A stretch of DNA of 64,000 bases from Actinomycetes bacterium (GCA_024276495.1 JAJRXC010000036.1:1-64000); one strand, 5' to 3'. Shown: positions 41,207 through 50,521, counted from the stretch's first letter. A program made the numbers and translations. The notes: a model not told the origin generated them from the sequence alone.

Positions 41207-42934
41207 ATGCTCGACATGCTCATCAAGGGTGGATCCGTCGTCGACGGGACCGGCGCGCCGGCTGTCGCAGCCGATGTCGGGGTCCGCGACGGCCGAGCGG
41301 TCGCGATCGGCGACGTCACCGAGGAGGCCACCGAGACGATCGACGCCACCGGGCTCATCGTCTGCCCCGGCTTCATCGACCCGCACACCCACTACGACGC
41401 CCAGATCTTCTGGGATCCCCGGGCGACGCCGTCGAACCTGTTCGGTGTGACGAGCATGGTCGCGGGGAACTGCGGTTTCAGCCTGGCACCGCTCGGCGAC
41501 GACGCCGACGGCGAATACCTGAAGCGGATGATGGTGAAGGTCGAGGGGATGGCCCTCGAAGCGCTCGACCAGGGTGTGCCGTGGAACTGGCACTCCTTCG
41601 GGGAGTACCTCGATCGGGTCAGCGACAACGGCACCGCCATCAACGTCGGTTTCCTCGTCGGGCACTGCGCGTTGCGCCGAGTCGTCATGAAGGACGACGC
41701 GGTCGGCCATGAGGCCGACGCCGCGCAGGTCGCGCAGATGCGCCGCCTGCTGAAGGAGTCGATCGAGGCCGGGGCCATGGGATTCTCCACCGGTCGGTCG
41801 TTCACCCACAACGACTGGGACGGCAACCCCGTCCCGAGCCGATGGGCGGCGGAGGAGGAAGTCCTCGAGCTCTGCCGAGAGACCGCCGAACACGACGGCA
41901 CGACGCTCGAATGGGTCGCCGACGGCTGCCTCAACGGCTTCGACGACGACGAGGTCGAACTGATGACCAGGATGTCGATCGAGGGCAAGCGGCCGCTGAA
42001 CTGGAACGTCCTCACGATCGACTCGGCCCGTCCGGAGGCCTACCTCAACCAGATCGCGGCCTGCGAGAAGGCCAACCGCGAGGGGGCCCGGGTCGTGGCG
42101 TTGACGATGCCCATCCTCGTCGGGATGAACATGAGCCTGGGCACCTTCTGCGCCCTGCACCAGCTGCCCGAGTGGAAGACGATCTTCGATCTCGACATCG
42201 ACGAACGCATGGAGAAGCTGCGCGAGCTCGACGTGGTGACCTGGCTCGAGAACCAGGCCGCGCTCCCGGAAGCCGGGGTGTTCAGCCGCCTCACCGGCTG
42301 GGACGACTATCTCGTGGGCGACACCTACAGCGAAGCCAACGAAGGGCTCAAGGGGCGCCGCCTCGGCGACATCGCCCGCGAACGCGGCCGGCGGGCCTTC
42401 CACACGATGGTGGAGATCGCGCTCGAGGACGATCTGCGGACCGTGTGGTGGCCGCTGCCCACCGACGACGATCCCGAGAGCTGGCGGCTGCGGGCCCAGG
42501 CCTGGGAGCACGACGCGGTGATGATCGGCGGGTCCGATGCCGGCGCCCATCTCGACCGCATGGCCGGCGCCCCCTACACCGCCGCCTGGCTCGACGACTG
42601 CCTCCGCGGCCGCAAGCTCACCACGATCGAGAACGCCATTCGGCACCTCACCGACGTTCCGGCCCGCCTCTTCGGCCTGCGCGATCGCGGCCGGATCGAA
42701 GAGGGATTCTTCGCGGACATCGTGCTGTTCGACGCCGACACGATCGGGGCGACCGATGTCGCCTTGGTGTTCGACCTGCCCGGGGACAGTCGTCGCCTCT
42801 ACTCCGAGGCGACCGGCATCAAGCGGGTCATCGTCAACGGTGTCACCACCGTCATCGACGGCGCCGCGACCGAGGCGCTCCCCGGAAAGGTGCTGCGCAG
42901 CGGCACCGACACCGACACCGTGCTCGTCGGCTGA
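41207..42934 (+). CDS. N-acyl-D-amino-acid deacylase-type amidohydrolase
   Basis: This 575-residue metal-dependent hydrolase of the amidohydrolase-3/D-aminoacylase family has the N-terminal beta-sandwich strand MLDMLIKGGSVVDGTGAP, zinc ligands in GFIDPHTHYDAQIFWDP, the family's AGNCGFSLAPLGDD loop, and the catalytic Asp in GGSDAGAHLDRMAG. The C-terminus (GRIEEGFFADIVLFD) closes the sandwich. GGGAGGA precedes ATG 41207. It may act on N-acyl-D-amino acids or related amides. A shared palindromic operator links it to the divergent GH3 gene, whose substrates would be unrelated, so the common signal is unclear. Confidence 0.88.
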   Translation: MLDMLIKGGSVVDGTGAPAVAADVGVRDGRAVAIGDVTEEATETIDATGLIVCPGFIDPHTHYDAQIFWDPRATPSNLFGVTSMVAGNCGFSLAPLGDDADGEYLKRMMVKVEGMALEALDQGVPWNWHSFGEYLDRVSDNGTAINVGFLVGHCALRRVVMKDDAVGHEADAAQVAQMRRLLKESIEAGAMGFSTGRSFTHNDWDGNPVPSRWAAEEEVLELCRETAEHDGTTLEWVADGCLNGFDDDEVELMTRMSIEGKRPLNWNVLTIDSARPEAYLNQIAACEKANREGARVVALTMPILVGMNMSLGTFCALHQLPEWKTIFDLDIDERMEKLRELDVVTWLENQAALPEAGVFSRLTGWDDYLVGDTYSEANEGLKGRRLGDIARERGRRAFHTMVEIALEDDLRTVWWPLPTDDDPESWRLRAQAWEHDAVMIGGSDAGAHLDRMAGAPYTAAWLDDCLRGRKLTTIENAIRHLTDVPARLFGLRDRGRIEEGFFADIVLFDADTIGATDVALVFDLPGDSRRLYSEATGIKRVIVNGVTTVIDGAATEALPGKVLRSGTDTDTVLVG

Positions 42935-42939
42935 ACCCG

Positions 42940-43908
42940 TCAGGGGGCGCCACCGAGGATCTCGAAGAACTGGTCGAGACCCACGTTGCCGCCCGACAAG
43001 GTGACGCCGATCCGGCGACCGGCGACGTCGACCCGGCCGGCCATCACGGCGGCCAGCGCGCTCGCGCCACTCGGTTCGACGACGACGTTGAGCCGTTCGA
43101 AGAGAAACCGCATCGTTGTCCGGATCTCCTCGTCGGTGACGACGACGATCTCGTCGACCCGTTCCCGCATCACCGCGAAGGTGAGCGCGCCGATCGACGT
43201 CGTCTGCTGGCCGTCGGCGATCGTCTCCGGCGTGTCGATGGTGACGATCCGTCCCTCCTCCAACGACCGTCGGGCATCGTCGCCCGTCGACGGCTCCACC
43301 CCGATCACGGTGACGTCACCCGTCGCCTTCGCCGCGGTCGCACACCCCGAGATCAGACCACCACCGCCGACGCACACGACGAGGACGTCGAGCGGCCCGA
43401 CCTCCTCGATGAGCTCGAGGGCGACCGTGCCCTGACCGGCGATCACATCGGCGTGGTCGAACGGCGGGATCAGCGTGCCACCTCGTTCGGCGAGCACCCG
43501 ACGACCGACCTCCTCGCGGTCCTCGGTGTAGCGGTCGTAGTCGACGATCACCGCGCCGTACCCCTCGGCGGCGGCCCGCTTGACCGCCGGCGCGTCCGTG
43601 GGCATCACGATCGTCGCGCCGACGCCGTGGAGCTGCGCGGCCCGCGCGAGCCCTTGCGCGTGATTCCCCGACGAGAAGGCGATCACCCCGCCGGCTCTGA
43701 TCTCGGGCCGAAGCGACGCCACCGCGTGGAACGCCCCCCGCAACTTGAACGATCCGGTGCGCTGGAAGCACTCCGCCTTCAAGAAGACCGACCCACCGAC
43801 CCGCTCGTCGAGGGTCCGGCTCGTGAGGACAGGCGTGGCGCGGACGACCCCGGACAGTCGCGCCGCTGCCGCGCGCACGTCGTCGATCTCGACTGGGAGA
43901 CGATCCAC
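42940..43908 (-). CDS. Threonine/serine dehydratase (PLP fold type II)
   Basis: This 322-residue PLP enzyme deaminates Thr or Ser to 2-oxo acids. The Schiff-base Lys is in FQRTGSFKLRGAFHA, the carboxylate loop in FSSGNHAQGLARAA and the phosphate loop in VCVGGGGLISGCATA. The C-terminal ACT regulatory domain of biosynthetic IlvA is absent, so this is the catabolic TdcB-like length, without isoleucine feedback. A serine racemase or hydroxyaspartate dehydratase activity cannot be excluded. It ends six bases from the convergent amidohydrolase. Confidence 0.9.
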   Translation of the reverse strand: MDRLPVEIDDVRAAAARLSGVVRATPVLTSRTLDERVGGSVFLKAECFQRTGSFKLRGAFHAVASLRPEIRAGGVIAFSSGNHAQGLARAAQLHGVGATIVMPTDAPAVKRAAAEGYGAVIVDYDRYTEDREEVGRRVLAERGGTLIPPFDHADVIAGQGTVALELIEEVGPLDVLVVCVGGGGLISGCATAAKATGDVTVIGVEPSTGDDARRSLEEGRIVTIDTPETIADGQQTTSIGALTFAVMRERVDEIVVVTDEEIRTTMRFLFERLNVVVEPSGASALAAVMAGRVDVAGRRIGVTLSGGNVGLDQFFEILGGAP

Positions 43909-43914
43909 CGAGGA

Positions 43915-44964
43915 TCAGGACGCCGCGGGGATCTGGAACCCTCGGGCGACCTCGGGCCGACGCAGCTTCCAGATGAGGCCGTCGTAGAAGAGATGGAGCC
44001 CACCGAGCGTCAAGAAGACGAAGGCGTACACGTCGTAGCTCCCGAAGTTCCACGTCACCCAGATGAGGGCGGAGACGGCGAGGGTGTACATGGCCATCAG
44101 ACCCAGCGGCCCCGGCCGACTGCGCACCGCCCGACCCAGCGGCGCGCCGCCATCGATCCTCTCGTCGGGATAGCGATCGGCGAGGTGGTTGTGGACGATC
44201 AGGTAGTACTCGGCGGCATGGGAGCCGACATAGCCGACGAACCCGGCGAGCGGCGACACCAGGGTCAAGCCGATGAGACCGGCCGTGGAGCCGAGATAGA
44301 ACCACTTGGCCGGGTTCACCGCTGTCGCGGCCCGCTCATCACGGATCCACCGCACCACCAGCCAGCCGACCACGGCGACCACCACCGGAACCAGATAGCG
44401 CGCCACCGGGGCCGCGTCGGTCAACAGATCGAGGCCCCTTTGGTTCCGACTTCCCAAACCGGCCGATGCGATCCGCGCCGGAGTGCCGGCGTCGGCCGCG
44501 GCCACGACGAGTGCCAGGGTCAACATCGACCACAACAGCCGGTGCTCGACCGTGCCGTCACCCTGGCCGACCTTTCGGCCGTAGATGCGGGTGATCCCGT
44601 AGCGCTGCTGGAGGGTGTGGCCGGCGTTCCACACACCGGCAACCGCGGCGATCACCAGCGGGTTGAGCTGGAGCCCGATGAGGACCAACCCGATGAACAG
44701 GAACGGCGTCACACGAAAGATCCGCGGTCGGGAGTTCATGACGTGGGGGTCGGCGTAGACGAGCGGCATCGTCAGGGGCTGATGGGAAACCGAGAAGATG
44801 AGTGTCGCCCCGACCAGCCATCTCAGCCGGGTGGGGTCATCCCCCCAGGCCAAGGCCAGCGCGGCGAACGGGATCCACGAGAGCGCCATGGCGACGTCCC
44901 ACGCCGGGCGGCGAATCCAGTGGATCCGAACCCGGCTCGACGGTGATGATTCGAGAGTCTGCAT
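43915..44964 (-). CDS. Multi-pass membrane protein of unknown family
   Basis: This 349-residue protein has about nine hydrophobic helices. Several conserved-looking His and Tyr positions sit near helix ends: IFSVSHQPLTMPLVYAD, WNAGHTLQQRYGITRIYGRK, GSHAAEYYLIVHNH and GGLHLFYDGLIWKLRRPEV. The cluster of His in the membrane resembles metal- or heme-binding integral membrane enzymes, but I recognise no family. ATG 44964 overlaps the stop of the isochorismatase-fold gene (ATGA), so the two are coupled. A carotenoid-, lipid- or heme-related enzyme is possible but unproven. Confidence 0.75.
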   Translation of the reverse strand: MQTLESSPSSRVRIHWIRRPAWDVAMALSWIPFAALALAWGDDPTRLRWLVGATLIFSVSHQPLTMPLVYADPHVMNSRPRIFRVTPFLFIGLVLIGLQLNPLVIAAVAGVWNAGHTLQQRYGITRIYGRKVGQGDGTVEHRLLWSMLTLALVVAAADAGTPARIASAGLGSRNQRGLDLLTDAAPVARYLVPVVVAVVGWLVVRWIRDERAATAVNPAKWFYLGSTAGLIGLTLVSPLAGFVGYVGSHAAEYYLIVHNHLADRYPDERIDGGAPLGRAVRSRPGPLGLMAMYTLAVSALIWVTWNFGSYDVYAFVFLTLGGLHLFYDGLIWKLRRPEVARGFQIPAAS

Positions 44965-45647
44965 CAGCTCCACACTGCCACGAGATCGTCGGTCGAGACG
45001 ACAGTTGCCAGCAACGAGATCGTGTTCGTCATGACACTTCGGCCGTAGTCGATCGGGACGCCGACCACGGCATCGGAGGCGACCACGACCTGATAGCCGA
45101 GATCGACCGCGCACAACACCAGACCGGTCACTCCCACGTTCAGAGAGTTCCCGGCGACCACGATCGTGCGAACACCCATGTTGCGCAGAACCTGGTCGAG
45201 CTCGGTGGCGACGAACGGGGTGAGCCCATGGGATCGCTCGACGACGAGATCCGACCGCTGCACGTCGAGCTCCGCGATGTTCTCGGTCCCCGGCCTGCCC
45301 TCGTCGAGCAGTTCGCCCACGAGCTTCATCGACGCGGCGAGCATCCGGCAGTTCTGCGCCGACCCCTGCCGGTCGGCCCGAAACACCGCGTTGCAGTGGA
45401 CCACCCGGGCCCCCGCGCCGCGCGCGGCACGACACAGCCGACCGGCGTTGCCGGGCAGGCCGACCGACTCGGCCGCGGCTCGCAGATCGGGCAGCGCCGC
45501 GAGGTCGCCGACCACGCCTCGTTGCAGCTCCATCGTCACGACCGCGGTGTGTGCCGGAGCGATCAGCTCGTCGAGATCCGGGGTCACGTCAGTCGCCGAT
45601 CGGCCCGACCAAGTCGGCGCGATCGTGCCGTCTCCGGATGTCTCCAC
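44964..45647 (-). CDS. Isochorismatase-fold protein lacking the catalytic Cys
   Basis: This 227-residue protein has the cysteine-hydrolase alpha/beta fold: TAVVTMELQRGVVGDL near residue 34, the central segment RVVHCNAVF and IVVAGNSLNVGVTGLVL. Active members have Asp in the first motif and Cys in NVCV. Here the positions read Glu40 and Gly172 (NVGV), so the usual Cys-Asp-Lys triad is not intact. I recall relatives in other actinobacteria with the same TxExQRGV opening, so this may be a distinct non-thiol subfamily. The downstream membrane gene overlaps its stop, suggesting joint function. Confidence 0.78.
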   Translation of the reverse strand: METSGDGTIAPTWSGRSATDVTPDLDELIAPAHTAVVTMELQRGVVGDLAALPDLRAAAESVGLPGNAGRLCRAARGAGARVVHCNAVFRADRQGSAQNCRMLAASMKLVGELLDEGRPGTENIAELDVQRSDLVVERSHGLTPFVATELDQVLRNMGVRTIVVAGNSLNVGVTGLVLCAVDLGYQVVVASDAVVGVPIDYGRSVMTNTISLLATVVSTDDLVAVWS

Positions 45648-45878
45648 CGTCGAGCTCAGCTCGGTTCTTCTCGCTCATCTCGGGCCCCTGTCGTCTCGTC
45701 ACGCGGCCATCCGCGGTGTCTCCCGTCGGAGTTTCGCGCATCGGAGATGGGCCGTCCGACCCAGAGGCGTCGAGAAGTTGGGCCGTTCGGCCCCCTGCCG
45801 GCTGCCACCTTCCTCTACACCTCTGAGCCGAGTGGTCCGAAGAAAGGGATGCCGAAGGAAATGAAGGGAGGTGAACCG
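45648..45878. other. Divergent intergenic region
   Basis: This 231-base region separates the isochorismatase-fold gene (minus) from the membrane protein at 45879 (plus). It should contain both promoters, but no convincing -35/-10 pair or palindrome was found. GGGAGG just before 45879 is the ribosome site for the plus-strand gene. No further gene is supported. Confidence 0.4.
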
Positions 45879-46904
45879 ATGCTGCAGCCGACCGGAAGCG
45901 TGTATCTCGACAGCCCCGTCCGCCCCCCACGCCGACCACCGGTCCCGCGGATCAGTCGAGCTCGCTCCCTGCTCGCCGGTGGTTGTGTGGTCGTGGGTCT
46001 GGTGGCCCTCAGCCTCGCCGCGGCCCTCGCCGGGCTCCGACTCCTCGTTCTCGACCCCGAGCCGATCCTCGACGCGTTGGAGGCCACCCTCGACGATCCG
46101 GGGGCCCGCATCGATCTCGAGACCCGGGCCGCCACCGCGATCGAGCAGGATCTCGTCGGCGAGGAGCTGGTCGCCGTCGCCGCCGCGTACGATCTCGATG
46201 TCAACGAAGAAGCGCGTCGGCTCGCCCCGTTCATTCTCGACGACCCGACCGTTCGCGACGAGCTCCGGGCCCTGGTCACCGACCTGCACTCCCGAATCGT
46301 GATCGAGCGGGACCCGTCATCGATCGACCTCCGGCCCCTCACATCCGCCGTTCTCGCCGTGATCGAACGGGACTCGCCCCGTCTCGCCGCGATCGCTCCG
46401 GTCGATTCGGTGTTGTGGGGAATCGAGCCCGACTCCCTTCCGGACCTCACCGCCGCGACCGCCCTGTTCGACCGGCTCGGGTTGTTGACGCTCGTCGCGG
46501 TCGTGCTCCTGACCGTCGGTGCCCTCGCGCATCCCCGACACCACAAGGTCGTCGGCTGGGTCGGGCGATGGGTCCTGGTCTTCGGTCTCGTCTGCGCGGT
46601 CGCCGCGATCGGTCTCCCCTATCTCGGCAGCCGGCTGACCGGCTGGTACTCCGTCGAGATCGCCATTCGAGCGACCAGCCTCCGGTTCCTCGCCCCCGCG
46701 GGGATGGCCGCGATCGTCGGCATGGGCTTCGTCTCGCTGGCCGCGGTCGCCCACCGGCGCGAGAAGCGCAAGGTGATCGAGGAAGGGGCGGCGATCGCCC
46801 TCGGCTACGACGAACCACCCGTGTGGCGACATGCGCCCTCGCCGACCCTCGACCTGTCGTCGCGGGGGCTCGTCGACGCCAACCATCCCCTGACCAACAT
46901 CTGA
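45879..46904 (+). CDS. Membrane protein of unknown function with extracytoplasmic loop
   Basis: This 341-residue protein has a short Pro-rich N-terminus (VRPPRRPPVPR), a first helix (LLAGGCVVVGLVALSLAAAL, ~34-53), then a ~130-residue probably extracytoplasmic helical domain (ALEATLDDPGARIDLETRAA, RRLAPFILDDPTVRDELRAL). Three C-terminal helices follow (~205-225, 232-252, 270-295). The layout resembles actinobacterial proteins with a long loop between the first two helices. No family or motif is recognised. GGGAGGTG precedes ATG 45879. Confidence 0.72.
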   Translation: MLQPTGSVYLDSPVRPPRRPPVPRISRARSLLAGGCVVVGLVALSLAAALAGLRLLVLDPEPILDALEATLDDPGARIDLETRAATAIEQDLVGEELVAVAAAYDLDVNEEARRLAPFILDDPTVRDELRALVTDLHSRIVIERDPSSIDLRPLTSAVLAVIERDSPRLAAIAPVDSVLWGIEPDSLPDLTAATALFDRLGLLTLVAVVLLTVGALAHPRHHKVVGWVGRWVLVFGLVCAVAAIGLPYLGSRLTGWYSVEIAIRATSLRFLAPAGMAAIVGMGFVSLAAVAHRREKRKVIEEGAAIALGYDEPPVWRHAPSPTLDLSSRGLVDANHPLTNI

Positions 46905-46925
46905 GCGGCACGCCGGGTCTCACCC

Positions 46926-47756
46926 TCAGGTCGAGATGAGGGGCAGATCGAGATCGCGCACCAGCTCCTGGGCGTGGACGATCGACCCGAGGAACTTCTC
47001 CGCGCCCGGGTCGGTGCACAACCAGGTCACCGCCGCACCGATCGCCGATGGGGTCCCGGCCGGGTAGTCGGCCGCGTACTGCTTCGCCCGGCCGGCGGCG
47101 ATCTGACGTTCGGTCGGGACGTGCCCCGGATCGACGCTGAACGCCCTGATCCCCCGGTCGGCCAGCTCCACGTCGAGGAGCGGCGCGACCCGGGCCAGGG
47201 CCGCCTTCGTCATCGCGTAGCCCATCCCCCAGCCCCCGGAACCGATGCGGCGCCGAGGGGTGGCGTGGGCGGTGGCGGAGATCATGTTGATCACCGTTCC
47301 CCCTCCCGCGGCGACCATCACCGGAACGGCCTCGCGCAGCAGGGCCAGCTGGGCGAACACGTTGCCCTCGAACAGCTTCGAGAGCTGTTCCTCTTCGAGA
47401 TCGAGGAACTCGACCATCGCGCCGGGCCCCTGATGGATGGCGTTGTTGACCACAACGTCGACGCGACCGAACCGGTCGATCGTGTCGTGCACCGCGGCAC
47501 GAACGGTCGCCCGGTCGAGCACGTCCATGTACCGCGAGAACGCGGCCGCGCCGTGGCGTTCGATCGCCGCCGCCGTCGTGTCGAGGCCACCCGGAACGAC
47601 GATCCGGTCGTCGTCTTCGAGCCGGCGATCGCCATCGACCATGGTCCGGGCCGTGATCACGAGATCGTGGCCGGCGGCGGCCAGCGCGACGGCGATCGCC
47701 TTTCCGAGACCCCGACTGGCGCCGGTGACCAGCGCAACCGGTCGCGTCGACGGCAC
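46926..47756 (-). CDS. SDR-family oxidoreductase
   Basis: This 276-residue short-chain dehydrogenase has TGASRGLGKAIAVALAAAGH at the N-terminus, NNAIHQGPGAMVEF (NNAG variant with Ile for Gly), catalytic Ser in NMISATAHAT, and Tyr/Lys in GYAMTKAALARV. The active-site set is therefore present. GTG 47756 follows the aspartokinase stop by 17 bases on the same strand, so it is probably co-transcribed. The long ARTMVDGDRRLEDDDRIVVP insertion after the second strand is unusual. The substrate is unknown. Confidence 0.87.
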   Translation of the reverse strand: MPSTRPVALVTGASRGLGKAIAVALAAAGHDLVITARTMVDGDRRLEDDDRIVVPGGLDTTAAAIERHGAAAFSRYMDVLDRATVRAAVHDTIDRFGRVDVVVNNAIHQGPGAMVEFLDLEEEQLSKLFEGNVFAQLALLREAVPVMVAAGGGTVINMISATAHATPRRRIGSGGWGMGYAMTKAALARVAPLLDVELADRGIRAFSVDPGHVPTERQIAAGRAKQYAADYPAGTPSAIGAAVTWLCTDPGAEKFLGSIVHAQELVRDLDLPLIST

Positions 47757-47773
47757 CGTGGCGGACGGGGAGC

Positions 47774-49009
47774 TCAGATGTCGGTCCGATCCTCGGGTGC
47801 CTTCTCGAGCTGGAACGCGGCGTGGAGCGCCGCGACGGCGGCTTCGGCCTGCGCCTGGCGAACGACGCAGGAGATGCGGATCGCCGATGTCGAGATCATC
47901 TCGATGTTGATCCCGTTGTCCGACAGCGTCTCGAACATCGTCGCCGCGACACCCGGGTTGCTCTTCATCCCGGCGCCGATCAGGCTCACCCGGGCGATGT
48001 CGTCGTCGGCGATGACCGCATCGGAGCCCAGCTCGTCGACGATCGCCGCGACCGCGTCGTCGGCTCGGGAGATCTGCTCGTGGGGAAGGGTGAAGCTGAT
48101 GTCGGTTCGCCCTTCCTCCGAGACGTTCTGCACGATCATGTCGACGTTCACCTCCGCGTCGGCGAGGGTGCGGAACAGTTGGGCGGCGACCCCGGGCCGG
48201 TCGCTCACTCCCGAGACGGTCATCTTCGCCTCGGAGGTGTCGTGTGTGACCGCAGAGATGATGGCTCGTTCCATGGAGGCCTCCTCGGTGACCCAGGTGC
48301 CCGGCACCCACGAGAACGCACTGCGGACATGCAGTGTGACCCCGCGGGAACGAGCCAGCTCGACCGACCGCATGGCCGGTTTCGGACAACCGGTGGCGGT
48401 CATCTCGAGTAGTTCGTCGAATGAGATCCGATCCATCTTGCGGGCGTCGGCGACGACCCGCGGATCGGTGGTGAACACACCGGGGACATCGGTGTAGAGC
48501 TCGCAGGCGTCGGCGCCGAGCGCGTGGGCGAGGGCGACGGCGGTCGTGTCGGAGCCACCGCGACCGAAGAACGTGACGTCGTTGTCGGCCGAGACCCCCT
48601 GCGAACCCCCGACCACCGGGACCCGGCCGGCGGCGAGGGCCTCACGGATCCGGTACGGGTTGAGCTCGAGGATCTTGGCGTTTCGGTGGGTGGTGTCGGT
48701 CAGGAAGCCGGCCTGGCTCCCGGTGAACGAGGCGCTCTCGATGCCCTTGTCGTGCAGCGCCATCGACACGAGCGCACAGGCCTTGCGTTCCCCACCGGTG
48801 ATGAGCATGTCCATCTCGCGGCCCGGGGTGGCGCGAGACACCTGTTCGGCGAGACGGATCAACTCGTCGGTCTCCTTGCCCATCGCCGACACGACGAGCA
48901 CGACCTCGTCGCCTCGCTTCCGGCAGCGCGCGACATGATCGGCGACCTCTCGGATCCGGTCGGGGTCACCGACGGAGGTGCCGCCGAACTTCTGGACATA
49001 CAGGGCCAC
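47774..49009 (-). CDS. lysC: Aspartate kinase
   Basis: This 411-residue enzyme phosphorylates Asp, the first committed step to Lys, Thr, Met and diaminopimelate. It has VQKFGGTSVGD at the N-terminus, SQGVSADNDVTFFGRGGSDT, and ELYTDVPGVFTTDPR in the kinase core. Two C-terminal ACT domains follow (GVSDRPGVAAQLFRTLADAE and GAGMKSNPGVAATMFETLSD) that bind Lys/Thr effectors. In many actinobacteria an internal start inside this gene gives a beta subunit. No asd gene follows; an SDR gene does. Confidence 0.95.
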   Translation of the reverse strand: MALYVQKFGGTSVGDPDRIREVADHVARCRKRGDEVVLVVSAMGKETDELIRLAEQVSRATPGREMDMLITGGERKACALVSMALHDKGIESASFTGSQAGFLTDTTHRNAKILELNPYRIREALAAGRVPVVGGSQGVSADNDVTFFGRGGSDTTAVALAHALGADACELYTDVPGVFTTDPRVVADARKMDRISFDELLEMTATGCPKPAMRSVELARSRGVTLHVRSAFSWVPGTWVTEEASMERAIISAVTHDTSEAKMTVSGVSDRPGVAAQLFRTLADAEVNVDMIVQNVSEEGRTDISFTLPHEQISRADDAVAAIVDELGSDAVIADDDIARVSLIGAGMKSNPGVAATMFETLSDNGINIEMISTSAIRISCVVRQAQAEAAVAALHAAFQLEKAPEDRTDI

Positions 49010-49039
49010 GGCAAAAGGCTAGCGGCCCGGCCCGGGGTC

Positions 49040-49555
49040 TCAGCGGGAAACGAAGATCTCCACGCTGCGCCACCCGTCGACACGCGGCTCACCCACCCAG
49101 GCCCCACCGGGATACGAGCCGATCTCGACGTCGGGGGGCACGTCGAGCAGCAGCACACGAACGGGCGGGTCGCGATACAGCCCCGCCTCGGCGGCGACGG
49201 TGTCGACGTCGAGGGACCGCACGCGATCACGCAGGTCGGCGTCGAGCCCGACGATCTCGATCCCGCTCGGCCACGTCTGCACCCGTTCCCACTGCGGCTT
49301 GTCGAGACGGTTCCGAAGTCCGGCCCCTCGGAGCCGACGGACCAGCTCGCGGCTCTCCGTGGCCGTCGCGCCCAGGTCCAGGGCCCGTTCGCGGTCGACC
49401 TGGTCGACGTCGTAGTGATCTCCCTGGAAGCCGAGCCGGCGCGTGCCGAGCCGACGGGCGAAGTCGTGCAGCTCGTCGTAGGACTCATCGCTCGCGAGAT
49501 GCGCCCAGCGTCGACCCCGCCACACCCACCGAGCCTCGTCGACCAACACCGTCAC
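49040..49555 (-). CDS. DUF4031 domain protein
   Basis: This 171-residue protein starts VTVLVDEARWVWRGRRWAHL and SDESYDELHDFARRLGTRRL then GFQGDHYDV, the signature of the short DUF4031 domain common in actinobacteria. The C-terminal half (~90-171) adds VRVLLLDVPPDVEIGSYPGG and WRSVEIFVSR strands of unknown fold. GTG 49555 was chosen because the family begins there. It is divergent from the anti-sigma-like gene by 63 bases. The function is unknown. Confidence 0.82.
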   Translation of the reverse strand: MTVLVDEARWVWRGRRWAHLASDESYDELHDFARRLGTRRLGFQGDHYDVDQVDRERALDLGATATESRELVRRLRGAGLRNRLDKPQWERVQTWPSGIEIVGLDADLRDRVRSLDVDTVAAEAGLYRDPPVRVLLLDVPPDVEIGSYPGGAWVGEPRVDGWRSVEIFVSR

Positions 49556-49618
49556 CCCCGTACGGTAGCGGCCCCGACGCGGTCGGCTCGCGCGTCGACC
49601 GCGTGGAATACTCGCGGC

Positions 49619-50008
49619 GTGATCGATTCGGACGTGAGCGAGATCCTGCTGCGAATTCCGGCTCGTCCGCCGTATGCCCGTCTCGTTCGGGTCGGCGCCG
49701 CCGCCCTCGCCTTGCACCAGGGCATGGGGTTCAGCGAGATCGACGACCTGCGGCTGGCGATCGACGAGGCGATGATCGTTCTGCTCGACGGGCTCGACGA
49801 CGACCACGACACCGACATCGACATCGTCTTTCGGGTCGACGAGGGCCGCTTGGAGCTGGAGGCGAGCCGTCGGGACGGCGATTCGGTCGGCGAGGCCGCG
49901 GTGCACCGCTTCGATGCGATCGCCGGTGGTCTCGTCGACGACTACGACATCGATCCGGCCCGGGGGTGGGTGCGGTTGCGCAAGACTCCCGTCGACACCG
50001 GCGATTGA
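49619..50008 (+). CDS. RsbW-like ATP-binding protein with degenerate N-box
   Basis: This 129-residue protein resembles HATPase_c_2 anti-sigma kinases: ILLRIPARPPYARLVRVGAA (the typical first strands), then FSEIDDLRLAIDEAMIVLLD, where the helix usually reads LxLAVxEAxxNAV. The Asn of the N-box is replaced (EAMIV for EAxxN), and a G-box is hard to find in IDIVFRVDEGRLELEASR. ATP binding is therefore doubtful. It may be an anti-sigma or partner-switch regulator that binds without phosphorylating. The start is GTG 49619. Confidence 0.75.
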   Translation: MIDSDVSEILLRIPARPPYARLVRVGAAALALHQGMGFSEIDDLRLAIDEAMIVLLDGLDDDHDTDIDIVFRVDEGRLELEASRRDGDSVGEAAVHRFDAIAGGLVDDYDIDPARGWVRLRKTPVDTGD

Positions 50009-50029
50009 GCGACCCGACGCGCCGAGAAG

Positions 50030-50467
50030 TCAACGACCGCTGGAGCCGAATCCGGTCTGGCCGCGGACGGTGGCGTCGAGCTCGTCGACCTCGACGAATC
50101 GAACCTGGGCCACCGCCTGGACGACGAGTTGGGCGATTCGTTCCCCGCGAACGACGGTGAACGGAACCGCCGGATCGAGGTTCACCAGACAGACCTTGAG
50201 CTCGCCGCGGTAGCCGCTGTCGACGAGGCCCGGGGAGTTCGCCACGGTGACACCGTGCGTCGCGGCGAGACCGCTGCGGGGCTGGATGAATCCGGCGTAG
50301 CCGTCGGGAAGGGCGATGGCGATTCCGGTCGGGACGAGCGCCCGTCCGCCCGACGGGGCCAACGACACGTTCTCGCGCGCGACGAGGTCGATCCCGGCGT
50401 CGCCCGGTTTGGCGTAGGCCGGCAAGGGGAGGTCGGGGTCGAGACGGACAACCGGAAGATCGATCAC
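50030..50467 (-). CDS. dut: dUTP diphosphatase
   Basis: This 145-residue homotrimeric dUTPase hydrolyses dUTP to dUMP, keeping uracil out of DNA. All five motifs are visible: [15 protein letters not shown] (I), [14 protein letters not shown] (II), [20 protein letters not shown] (III), [11 protein letters not shown] (IV) and [11 protein letters not shown] (V). The gene is complete. It is convergent with the anti-sigma-like gene and divergent from orn. Confidence 0.96.
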   Translation of the reverse strand: MIDLPVVRLDPDLPLPAYAKPGDAGIDLVARENVSLAPSGGRALVPTGIAIALPDGYAGFIQPRSGLAATHGVTVANSPGLVDSGYRGELKVCLVNLDPAVPFTVVRGERIAQLVVQAVAQVRFVEVDELDATVRGQTGFGSSGR

Positions 50468-50521
50468 GGTCGAACCCTACCGAGGACCACCATGTCGGGC
50501 AGGTCCGTCTACCCTGGCCCG

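Noticed and set aside
41842-44946. Plus-strand 1034-codon frame across amidohydrolase, dehydratase and membrane genes
   Set aside because: It crosses three real genes in non-coding frames and contains only low-complexity Arg/His/Asp-rich sequence.
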